A DNA stretch of 64,000 bases from Streptomyces himalayensis subsp. himalayensis (GTDB taxonomy: Bacteria; Actinomycetota; Actinomycetes; Streptomycetales; Streptomycetaceae), in NCBI RefSeq assembly GCF_013778455.1, contig NZ_JACEHE010000034.1:1-64000 (forward strand). The letters are read 5' to 3'. The notes under the pieces were generated by a model. It worked only from the letters and a program-made list of their open reading frames with translations. It did no database searches and was not told where the DNA came from. How positions within the stretch are numbered: the first letter of the stretch is position 1; every line of letters begins with the position of its first letter. Of this stretch, positions 44,485-52,019 are shown piece by piece. The position numbers and the translations under genes are program-made.

Positions 44485-46894
44485 CGCTGTCGGGCCGAAC
44501 ATGCGCCCGCACCTGACCTCGAACCGGATCCGCCGCCATGCCGCCGAGCCCGCCACCTCGCTGCCGGATGGGCAGCTTACCCAGATCGCGCCGGAACCGC
44601 CGCCAGTCCCGGACCGGCCGCCACGGCCGCTCGGGGAGCTGTCGTCCGCCACAATCGACCAGATCGTCGCACTCGTCGCCGAAGAGTTCACCGACGTCAG
44701 CCGCAACGCCCGGGCCGACTACAAGCACGGCATGAGCCGCCTGCTGCAGCAGCTGGCCGCCGAGCCGGGGCAGATCTGGCAGGAACGGTGGGAGGCGGCC
44801 GGTCTGAATCAGCCCGGCCGGGCCGTCGCCGACCTCGCCGACGGTGATCCCAAGTGGCGCAGCCGACTCACTCGGGCTGCCGGCATCGCCTTCGCCATGC
44901 GGCTGATCCAGCCAACCGAGGACGCCTTGCGGGCGACCAACCCTCCGCAGTACACCGAGAAGTTCCTGGCCCTCAGCCGTGATCCGCTCCTGGAGGAGTT
45001 CCGCACCCGGCTGCAGCGGCACCCGGTCAGCGCCGACGGACGCAAGAACGGGATCCGGCATCTGTGCCGGGCCCTGACCGTCTACGGGATCAGCCTGGCC
45101 GACCTGACCCCGGGCGCGCTCGTGCACTACGCCGACGCCCATCCCGGATGCGGGATCGCCAGCGCCTGGCCGCTGCTGCGCGACATGGGCGTCCTGCCGG
45201 CCTGGGTCCCGCAGACCCTGCAGGACGCCAGGATCCGTGGGCGCCAGTCCGTCGACGATTTGGTCGACCGCCACCAGGTGCGCAACCGCGAGATCCGCGA
45301 CCTGCTGGTCGACTACATCCGCCGCCGCGCCGTCGAGGTCGACTACGGCACGCTGGACAACCTGGTGCGCAACCTGGTCCGGTACTTCTGGAAGATCGTC
45401 GAAGAGATCAACCCGGACCAGGTCGACCTGCGGCTGAGCGAAGAGATCGTCCAAGCCTGGAAGGAACGACTTCTCGTCCGCCAAGACGGCAAACCCCGCC
45501 AGCACATCGACGGCCCGTTTCTCGCCGTCCGCGCCTTCTACCTGGACCTGCAGCCCTGGTCGGCGGCCGAGCCCGAACGCTGGGGCCGCTGGGTGGCGCC
45601 CTGCCCGATCCGGGATGCCGATCTGCGCTGGTTCCACATCCGCCGGCGCCGCCTGCGGGAGCGGATGGCCAACCGCACCCGCGAGCGTCAGCCGCTGCTG
45701 GCGATCCTCTCCGAGCACGTCACCACCGAATGGCGGCGCCTGCGGACCCTGCTGGACGCGGCGAAGCAAGCCCGGCTGGGGGAGCAGTTCACCGTCGACG
45801 GCGTCACCTGGCAGCGTGCCGCCAGCAAGGCCACCGCGCGCCAGCCCGAACTTCTCGGCTCTGAACCGGTCCGGGTGATCAACAGGGAAACCGGCGAACT
45901 GGTACGCCTGGTCTACGAGGAAAACGGCGCCTTCTGGCAATGGGCCGTGGTGGAGACCCTTCGCCTGGCCGGCCTGCGCCGCGAGGAACTCGTCGAGTTG
46001 ACCCACCTGAGCGTCCGTCAATACCAGCGCCCTAACGGCGAGGTGGTCGCCCTGCTGGTGGTCAGCCCGTCCAAGAGTGACCGCGAGCGCGTCATCCCGA
46101 TGTCCGCGGAGCTGTTCCACGTCACCGCGCAGATCATCCGCCGCCACCGCGAGGAGCACGGGACCGTCCCGGTCTGCCCCCGCTACGACCAGAGTGAACG
46201 CACCTGGTGCGAGCCTCTGCCCTACCTCTTCCAGCGAGTGCAAAGCGGCACCCCGCGGGCCCTGTCGACCAGTGGGGTGCGCCAGATCGTCCTCAACGCT
46301 GCCAAGGCCCTGATCCCCACACACCCGGAGTTCGCCGAGATCCGCTTCGCCCCGCACGACTTCCGCAGGCTGTTCGCCACCGACCTGGTCAACAACGGCC
46401 TGCCCATCCACATCGGCGCCGCATTGCTCGGCCACCTCGACATCCAGACCACCCGCGGCTACGTCGCCGTCTTCGACGAGGACGTCATCGCCCACTACAC
46501 CGAATTCCTCGATCGCCGACGGGCCAAGCGGCCCCCGACGGAGTACCGCCGGCCCACTGACGAGGAGTGGAGTGACTTCCAGGAGCACTTCGACAAGCGC
46601 AAGGTCGAACTCGGCTCCTGCGGACGCCCTTACGGCACGCCCTGCCAGCATGAGCACGCCTGCCTGCGCTGCCCAATGCTGTCGATCAACCCGAAGATGC
46701 TGCCCCGCCTCGACGAGTTGGAGGCCGACCTGCTGGCCCGCCGTCAACGCGCGATTGACGAAGGCTGGCGCGGTGAGGTCGACGGACTCGACCTCACCCT
46801 GAGGTTCCTGCGCAGCAAGCGCGCCCAGGCCCACCGGGCCGCCGCGACAACCAGTGTGGACCTGGGCATGCCCATACGGCCCCGGCCCGGATGA
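44474..46894 (+). CDS. Large tyrosine recombinase (second of a pair)
   Basis: An 806-residue recombinase from GTG 44474 (ATG 44498 alternative). The long N-terminal half is helical and DNA-binding-like. The catalytic domain spans roughly residues 470-680: Arg502 in LAGLRREELVEL, Lys in SPSKSDRERVIPM, His628-x-x-Arg631 in APHDFRRLFATD, His in LLGHLDIQTTRGY and Tyr663. A C-terminal cysteine/histidine cluster (CGRPYGTPCQHEHACLRCPM) looks like a zinc-binding finger. Its size and order after a smaller recombinase recall TnpB of Tn554. The small third protein expected in such elements is not seen; 3' sequence switches directly to an oxidoreductase fragment. Confidence 0.88.
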   Translation: MTDSAVGPNMRPHLTSNRIRRHAAEPATSLPDGQLTQIAPEPPPVPDRPPRPLGELSSATIDQIVALVAEEFTDVSRNARADYKHGMSRLLQQLAAEPGQIWQERWEAAGLNQPGRAVADLADGDPKWRSRLTRAAGIAFAMRLIQPTEDALRATNPPQYTEKFLALSRDPLLEEFRTRLQRHPVSADGRKNGIRHLCRALTVYGISLADLTPGALVHYADAHPGCGIASAWPLLRDMGVLPAWVPQTLQDARIRGRQSVDDLVDRHQVRNREIRDLLVDYIRRRAVEVDYGTLDNLVRNLVRYFWKIVEEINPDQVDLRLSEEIVQAWKERLLVRQDGKPRQHIDGPFLAVRAFYLDLQPWSAAEPERWGRWVAPCPIRDADLRWFHIRRRRLRERMANRTRERQPLLAILSEHVTTEWRRLRTLLDAAKQARLGEQFTVDGVTWQRAASKATARQPELLGSEPVRVINRETGELVRLVYEENGAFWQWAVVETLRLAGLRREELVELTHLSVRQYQRPNGEVVALLVVSPSKSDRERVIPMSAELFHVTAQIIRRHREEHGTVPVCPRYDQSERTWCEPLPYLFQRVQSGTPRALSTSGVRQIVLNAAKALIPTHPEFAEIRFAPHDFRRLFATDLVNNGLPIHIGAALLGHLDIQTTRGYVAVFDEDVIAHYTEFLDRRRAKRPPTEYRRPTDEEWSDFQEHFDKRKVELGSCGRPYGTPCQHEHACLRCPMLSINPKMLPRLDELEADLLARRQRAIDEGWRGEVDGLDLTLRFLRSKRAQAHRAAATTSVDLGMPIRPRPG

Positions 46895-46898
46895 GGAA

Positions 46899-47332
46899 GG
46901 ACGACCTGCTCGCCGACCGGCGCCGCCGCGGTCATCGCCACCGACCACATGGACGTCGTCGAAGCCGTCCGCCACCACACCGGCGGGACCGGCGCCGACA
47001 TCGTCCTCGACGTTGTCATGGGCCCCGGCCAGCAGGATCTCCTGAAGGCGGCCCGCCCCGGCGGAACACTGGTCGCCGCGGGCTTCCTGGACCCTCGGCC
47101 CACACCCTTCCCGAGAAGCACGCCGCTCACGATCTTCAGCTACCGGAGCTTCGAGCACACCCTCGACGGCGTCGTGGTGAAACGCATGGCGGCCTTCCTG
47201 AACGCCGGTGTACGCCTCGGTGCACTGCGGCCCGCCATCGACAAGGTGTTCGCCCTCAACGACGTCTTAGAGGCACACCGCCATCTCGTGAAGAGGCTCC
47301 ACGCCGGGAAGAAGATCGTCGTCACGGTCTAG
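46899..47332 (+). pseudogene. C-terminal half of a zinc-type alcohol dehydrogenase/quinone reductase
   Basis: From about 46915 the frame reads AAVIATDHMDVVEAVRHHTG, ADIVLDVVMGPGQQDLLKAA, GGTLVAAGFLDPRPTP and ends LHAGKKIVVTV. This is the second half of the Rossmann domain and C-terminal segment of an MDR oxidoreductase. The cofactor GxGxxG segment and entire catalytic domain are missing, replaced by the end of the recombinase gene. The break may mark the right boundary of the recombinase element. Confidence 0.7.
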
Positions 47333-47361
47333 GAAAAGTCCAGAAGGAGCCGCCTGGCGCT

Positions 47362-47445
47362 TCAACCGGAGAACCGGGCGGTGAACTGGGCCTCGATACG
47401 GTTGAGCCAGGAACTGTTGGTCGGGGTGTAGGCGATGGACCCGAA
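47362..47445 (-). mobile_element. IS630-type transposase C-terminal relic
   Basis: Reverse-strand reading gives SIAYTPTNSSWLNRIEAQFT then ARFSG-stop. The TPTxSSWLNxIE pattern with the catalytic Glu is characteristic of IS630-family DDE transposases. Only the last ~27 codons are in frame; just upstream the match is lost. Confidence 0.55.
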
Positions 47446-47521
47446 CGATCTCGTCCTGGCTGTCCAGCTCAGCAGGGAACTTCACCCTGTCGACCGGCGC
47501 CGGGCTTGCCGGCCTTGCGAG

Positions 47522-48022
47522 TCACAGGAACTCGCTCCGGTAGGTCGAGGCCAACTCGGCCGCGCGGCGGCGGCGCTCCGCGAGCTCGTTCTCCGACAGT
47601 TGTGGCGGCGGCGCGTCCTTGCCCGCGACGACATCGCCGATGCGCGTGAAGTACTCGTCCTGGCCTGCGGGGGTGCACATGCACAGCATGCGGGCCGGCG
47701 CACCCGAAGCGTTGCGGAAGTTGTGCGGGGCGTTGGCCGGGATGTTGATCGTGGACCCGGCCCGTACGGTGTGCTTCTCGCCGCGGAAGGTGAACTCGAT
47801 CTCGCCCTCGAGGATCGTGAACATCTCCTCAAAGTCGTGCCGGTGCGGCGGCGGGCCGCCGCCGTCGGGGACGCGCATGTCGATCAGGCAGTACCGGCCG
47901 TTGGTCTGCTCGCCGGTGACCAGCATGGCGTACGTGTTGCCCACCAGAGAGATGTACGTCGTGCCGGGGTCGTCGGGGTCCGCCACGGTCAGCGAGCGGG
48001 ACGGGTCGTCGTCGGGGATCAT
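47522..48022 (-). CDS. Cupin-domain protein
   Basis: A 166-residue single-cupin protein, ATG 9 bases after AAGGAG. Motif 1 is PPPHRHDFEEMFTILEGEIE, with the metal-binding His-x-His and Glu; motif 2 is GSTINIPANAPHNFRNASG with the second His. Such small cupins act as dioxygenases, isomerases or sugar-binding proteins; the substrate is unknown. It is the last member of the MarR-associated gene group, 253 bases after the hydrolase gene; that gap is otherwise empty. Confidence 0.85.
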   Translation of the reverse strand: MIPDDDPSRSLTVADPDDPGTTYISLVGNTYAMLVTGEQTNGRYCLIDMRVPDGGGPPPHRHDFEEMFTILEGEIEFTFRGEKHTVRAGSTINIPANAPHNFRNASGAPARMLCMCTPAGQDEYFTRIGDVVAGKDAPPPQLSENELAERRRRAAELASTYRSEFL

Positions 48023-48275
48023 CGGAATCGTCTCCTTCAAAGGTCAGTCAGGTGAGGATCAGGTGCCGGGCGGGTCTCATGCAGTCCGGGAGTCTCCCGG
48101 CCGTCGATGCGCATGCTGCCCGAAGTGGGAGTCCGGCCCGGCCGTGCGGTGCTTCAGTGGGTTCTTGCCGGTGTCCGAGGGGCCCCATCGCGGCGGGCAA
48201 CGGGGCGAGGGGCCACCTGTGTGGAGCGCTTGCATACCCCTCCTGCGGCACGGGGTGAGCGCGCTCGGTGCCGGC

Positions 48276-49227
48276 TCAGATCGACTTGAGGACGCGGATG
48301 CGGTCGGCGATGGCGCGGCGGGCGACGTCGGAGGTGAAGGCGATGGAGTCGAACTCGTGCGGGGCGCCGGGGTGCAGGTGGAATTCGGCCGGCACGCCGG
48401 CGCGGCTGAGTTTGGTGGCGTAGGCGGTGTCTTCGTCGCGGAAGACGTCGAGCTGGCCGACCTCGATGTAGGCCGGCGGCAGGCCGGTCGCGTCCTCGAG
48501 CCGGGCCGGGGCCGCCGTGGCCGGGACGTCGGGCCCGCCAGCGGCCTCGCCGAGCAGGGCCGGCCATGCGGTGAGGCTGTCGTCGTAGGACCACAGCAGG
48601 TAGGGCGCGATGTGTGGATCGGGGGTGGTGGTGCGGTCGTCGAGCATCGGCATGATGAGGATCTGGCGGGCGATCTTCGGGCCGCCGCGCTCGCGGGCGA
48701 GGATCGACACGGCTGCGGCGATGCCGCCGCCGGCGCTGTCGCCCATGACGCCGATCCGGTCGGGGTCGACGCCGAGTTCGGCGGCGTGTTCGTGCAGCCA
48801 GCGCAGTGCGGTGTAGGCGTCCTCGAGCGGGGTCGGGAAGGGGTACTCGGGGGCGCGGCGGTACTCGACTGACAGCATCGGCACGCCGCTGACGGAGACG
48901 TAGCGGGCGAGCGGCCCGTCGAACAGGTCGATGTGGCCGAAGATGTATCCGCCGCCGTGGAAGAACAGCACGGCCGGGCCCGGCGCCGCGCCGTCCTTGG
49001 TGTACCAGCGCAGCTTGATCTGTGCGCCGTCGTCCGCTGTCGCGTAGTGCTCGCTGGTCTTCACGTCGGCCGGGATCGGCCGGGCCGTTCCCGCGGCGCC
49101 GATGATCGGCTCCCACATGGCGCCGCCGCGCCGCGATGTCCCCCACGGCCGGTGGTGTGGCGTCCGCCATCGCACCGGCCATCGGGGCCAGCGCCTGGGC
49201 GATTTCGGGATCCAAACTGAGTGCCAT
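48276..49227 (-). pseudogene. Alpha/beta hydrolase (hormone-sensitive-lipase group), frameshifted near the start
   Basis: The natural start is ATG 49227 after AAGGAAAGG: MALSLDPEIAQALAPMAGAM and ADATPPAVGDIAARR. At about 49130, in a GGCGCGGCGG run, the frame shifts and the remaining 290 codons continue in the next frame. That part has every catalytic feature of HSL-family esterases: FFHGGGYIFG (oxyanion hole), VMGDSAGGGIAAAV (nucleophile Ser), QLDVFRDEDTAYA (Asp) and HPGAPHEFDS (His). A one-base difference would restore a ~316-residue esterase, so a sequencing error is possible. It starts 29 bases after the MDR gene, in its operon. Confidence 0.7.
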
Positions 49228-49256
49228 GGCCCTTTCCTTTCGGCGGAGGATCGGCG

Positions 49257-50201
49257 TCAGGCGGCGGCCGGGACGACGATGACCTTGCCGTGCACCGCGC
49301 CTTCGGCGGCCCGGGCGTGGAGCGCCGACAGCTCGGCCAGCGGCACCCGCTCGGCGACGTCGACGCGCAGCTCCCCGCGGTCGATCCGCGCTACCAGCCG
49401 CGACAGCTGGTCGGCGTCGCTGCGGACGAACAGGTCGATGCCGCGCACACCGCGCTCCTCGTCGGCCGGCGCGGGCATCCACACCGTCGTGTTCACCACG
49501 ACCCCGCCCGGACGGACCAGCGTGACGAGCGCGGCCAGCTCGGCCGGGTCGACCGGCGCGAGGTTGAGCACGACGTCGACCGGCTCGGTCACCGCCGCGG
49601 TCACCCCGGTGGTGGTGTGGTCGATGACCTCATCGGCGCCGGCCGCCTTGACCGCCTCGCTGCTGCGCGGGCTGGCCGTGGCGATCACATGGGCCTCGGC
49701 TCCCTTGGCCAGTTGCACGGCGTAGCCGCCGACCGCTCCGCCGGCGCCGTTGATCAGCACGCGCTGCCCGGCCGTTAGCTTGCCGTGGTCGAACAGCGCC
49801 TGCCACGCGGTGAGGCCCACGAGTGGCAGTGCGGCGGCGTCGGGCAGCGGGACGCTCTTGGGTGCCGGCGTCAGGACCTCGGCCGGCGCGAGGACGTACT
49901 GCGCGGCGGCGCCGTTCCCGTCCATCGGCAGGAAACCGATGACGTCGTCGCCGACCGCGATGCCGTCCACGCCCTCGCCCAGCGCGTCGATGGTGCCGGC
50001 GACGTCGAGGCCGGGAGTGTGCGGCAGCACCACCGGGATGGGGCCGCGCATGAAGCCGCCGCGGATGTTGCCGTCGACGGAGTTGAACGACGTCGCGGCG
50101 ACGCGGATGCGGACCTCACCGGCCCCGGGGACGGGCTGCTCCACGTCCTCGTAGCGCAGGACGTCGGGGTCGCCGTACTCGTGGAAACGCACTGCCTTCA
50201 T
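49257..50201 (-). CDS. NADP-dependent MDR oxidoreductase (quinone reductase type)
   Basis: A 314-residue zinc-independent medium-chain reductase: N-terminal AVRFHEYGDPDVLRYEDVEQ, VRIRVAATSFNSVDGNIRGG, HTPGLDVAGTIDALGEGVDG; cofactor motif VLINGAGGAVGGYAVQLAKG; and EGAVHGKVIVVPAAA at the end. Zinc ligands are absent, as in quinone oxidoreductases that reduce quinones or enones with NADPH. GGTGAG lies 7 bases before the ATG. Two perfect 18-bp palindromes sit 31 and 69 bases upstream of its start, matching the site in front of the marR gene, so it is the prime target of that regulator. Confidence 0.9.
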   Translation of the reverse strand: MKAVRFHEYGDPDVLRYEDVEQPVPGAGEVRIRVAATSFNSVDGNIRGGFMRGPIPVVLPHTPGLDVAGTIDALGEGVDGIAVGDDVIGFLPMDGNGAAAQYVLAPAEVLTPAPKSVPLPDAAALPLVGLTAWQALFDHGKLTAGQRVLINGAGGAVGGYAVQLAKGAEAHVIATASPRSSEAVKAAGADEVIDHTTTGVTAAVTEPVDVVLNLAPVDPAELAALVTLVRPGGVVVNTTVWMPAPADEERGVRGIDLFVRSDADQLSRLVARIDRGELRVDVAERVPLAELSALHARAAEGAVHGKVIVVPAAA

Positions 50202-50231
50202 TTCGGTTCTCACCTTCACTGCGGTCGATGC

Positions 50232-50249
50232 TGCTTCGAATTCGAAGCA
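50232..50249. promoter_or_regulatory. MarR operator, copy 1
   Basis: TGCTTCGAATTCGAAGCA is a perfect 18-bp palindrome 31 bases upstream of the MDR oxidoreductase start. An identical copy lies 38 bases further on (50270-50287), and a 16/18 match precedes the marR gene at 51229-51246. Confidence 0.8.
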
Positions 50250-50269
50250 ACTGTTGATGACGGTACCTC

Positions 50270-50287
50270 TGCTTCGAATTCGAAGCA
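50270..50287. promoter_or_regulatory. MarR operator, copy 2
   Basis: This is the identical 18-bp palindrome, in the 97-base gap between the FMN reductase stop and the MDR oxidoreductase start. The 38-base centre-to-centre spacing is about 3.6 helical turns, so two dimers would bind on different faces. Confidence 0.8.
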
Positions 50288-50298
50288 AGTGGTGTCGG

Positions 50299-50874
50299 TC
50301 ACTGCCGGTGCGAGCGCATCGCCACGGCGAGTTCGGCGGAGGCTTGGTCGATGCAGGCGCGCAGCCGTGCCGCGTCGCTGTGAGCCGTGGCCGGCCAGTC
50401 GGCGGGGTCGGCGACGACGACCGTGGGCACCGGGTCGGCGTGCACGCTGGCCAGGCGCCTGCGTAGCACCTGAGCGAGGTCCGGCGGCCGCCAGCGGGAG
50501 CCGCTGTTGAGCGCCAGCAGCACCGGCATGCCGGAAAGGACTTTGTCCCCGAGGACGGCGAAGAACAAGTCGAACACCTCGCTCGGGGAGGCGGCGAGCA
50601 CCGGGGTCGCCACCACGAGCCCGTCGGCCGCCACGACCGCCGCGATCGCCTCCCGCAGGTCGAGGCTGACGCGGTCGTGGGCGGAGTGCTGGGCGAGGTC
50701 GGCCGCCAGCCGGTGCAGCTCCAGCACTTCCACCTCGGCGCGCGCACCACCAGCCGCCAGTGACCGGCACACAGCCTCCGCGACCCAGTCCGCGAGCAAG
50801 CGGGTCGGGCGCCCGTAGCCGACGCCGGCACACAGGACGGCCAAGGACACCGGACTCCACGCGGCGGTGCTCAT
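50299..50874 (-). CDS. NAD(P)H-dependent FMN reductase (flavodoxin-like)
   Basis: A 191-residue flavodoxin-fold reductase: SLAVLCAGVGYGRPTRLLAD (phosphate-binding loop region), VEVLELHRLAADLAQ, ADGLVVATPVLAASPSEVFD and VLSGMPVLLALNSGSRWRPP. It resembles the SsuE/CE1759-type NADPH-dependent FMN reductases that supply reduced flavin to oxidoreductases. It is on the same strand as, and upstream of, the MDR gene, but the two operator copies lie downstream of it, so its own control differs. The start is a poorly supported ATG at 50874. Confidence 0.75.
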   Translation of the reverse strand: MSTAAWSPVSLAVLCAGVGYGRPTRLLADWVAEAVCRSLAAGGARAEVEVLELHRLAADLAQHSAHDRVSLDLREAIAAVVAADGLVVATPVLAASPSEVFDLFFAVLGDKVLSGMPVLLALNSGSRWRPPDLAQVLRRRLASVHADPVPTVVVADPADWPATAHSDAARLRACIDQASAELAVAMRSHRQ

Positions 50875-51228
50875 CCCGGCATCGTGTTCATGGCTTCCTC
50901 CTCGCGGCCGGCCTGTCGTGCCGTCACCGGGGAGGGCCGAGGACGATGTTGCGCGAGGTAGGGGACGTTCATGGCCGGTCCTCGAGATCTGTGGGCGGCG
51001 GCGCCGTCCTTCTGCTCGCAACCCTGCGCCGCACCACTGCCCGATCTCCATGTTCTGCGGTGCTCAGCCGGGTTCAACACTGCCCACACCGTGCGCGCAC
51101 GAGGTCACGACATCAGACCCGTGAGACCCTCGCGTCCGGCTCAATACACCCGGCCGGGATGGCATCGAGACACGCGGAGAAGTTCGGTTCCAGCGCCGCC
51201 TGCGGCAACTGGAAGTCGGCACCCCACA
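50875..51228. other. Gap between FMN reductase and marR; nothing recognised
   Basis: These 354 bases contain no convincing gene, repeat or hairpin. The divergent promoters of the FMN reductase and marR genes must lie here. Confidence 0.5.
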
Positions 51229-51246
51229 CTCTTCGAATTCGAAGCA
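51229..51246. promoter_or_regulatory. MarR operator, copy 3 (autoregulatory)
   Basis: CTCTTCGAATTCGAAGCA matches the two MDR-gene palindromes at 16 of 18 positions, keeps the perfect CTTCGAATTCGAAG core, and ends 13 bases before the marR ATG. The degenerate left arm could give weaker binding and so a graded response. Confidence 0.75.
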
Positions 51247-51259
51247 GTAGACTTCGGTC

Positions 51260-51763
51260 ATGCCTGATTCACCGCCGTCGCTCGACCCCGTGCAGCTCGG
51301 CGCTTACTTCGACCTCATCGAGGTGACCAGCCTGCTCCGGCATGCCGTCGAGCAGCAGCTGCGCGAGGCCGGCGATCTCAGCTATGTGCAGTTCCAGCTG
51401 CTGGCCCGCCTCGGGGACTCGCCGACGGGCAGTCACCGCATGACCGACTTGGCCGACGGCGTCGTCTACAGCCGCAGCGGCCTGACATACCAGGTGGATC
51501 TGCTCGAAAAGGAGGGCCTGGTCGTCCGCGCTCCCTCGCCGGACGACGAGCGGAGCATCACCGTCACCATCACCGATGCCGGGCGTGCGCTGCTTGCGAA
51601 GGTGCTGCCGGGTCACGTCGAGGTAGTCAGCGGCCTGCTGTTCGAGCCGCTTTCGCGCGACGACGTCAAGGCTCTCGCCGGCCTGCTGGCGCCGGTGCGC
51701 GACCACATGCGCTCGATGCCGTCTCGCTCGGCCGCGCCGCGCCGCCGCAAAGGCGGAGCATAA
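51260..51763 (+). CDS. MarR-family transcriptional regulator
   Basis: A 167-residue MarR protein: dimerisation helix YFDLIEVTSLLRHAVEQQLR, winged helix with LSYVQFQLLARLGDSP, MTDLADGVVYSRSGLTYQVD (recognition helix), LLEKEGLVVRAPSPDDERSI (wing with the conserved D-x-R) and ITDAGRALLAKVLPGHVEVV. MarR repressors of this kind release DNA on binding phenolic or oxidising compounds. A copy of the CTTCGAATTCGAAG palindrome lies directly before its start and two before the divergent MDR oxidoreductase, which makes autoregulation plus control of MDR-hydrolase-cupin the simplest model. Confidence 0.9.
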   Translation: MPDSPPSLDPVQLGAYFDLIEVTSLLRHAVEQQLREAGDLSYVQFQLLARLGDSPTGSHRMTDLADGVVYSRSGLTYQVDLLEKEGLVVRAPSPDDERSITVTITDAGRALLAKVLPGHVEVVSGLLFEPLSRDDVKALAGLLAPVRDHMRSMPSRSAAPRRRKGGA

Positions 51764-52019
51764 GGATCCGACCCAGGCCACGCAGAAGGGACCACGACAC
51801 GTCCCGCTCATCAACGTGGGGCCAGTGGGAAGAATCGGCGAGCCACGCCGAGGACAGGGACTGTGGCGTAGCACCCGGACGACGTCGAGTCGGTGCTGCA
51901 TACATGCGAGCAGCGCTCTCCGTCCCGGGTGCTGCCCCGCGCTCGGTGCTACTCACGTCGAAAGCGCTTCATCAATCGGATCCTCGACGGCAAGATGGGC
52001 CTGACGAGAGGAGCCCGGA

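Noticed and set aside
44000..47158. 1052-codon reverse-strand open frame opposite the two recombinases
   Set aside because: The forward frames carry full Arg-Lys-His-Arg-Tyr active sites; the reverse frame is low-complexity shadow sequence.
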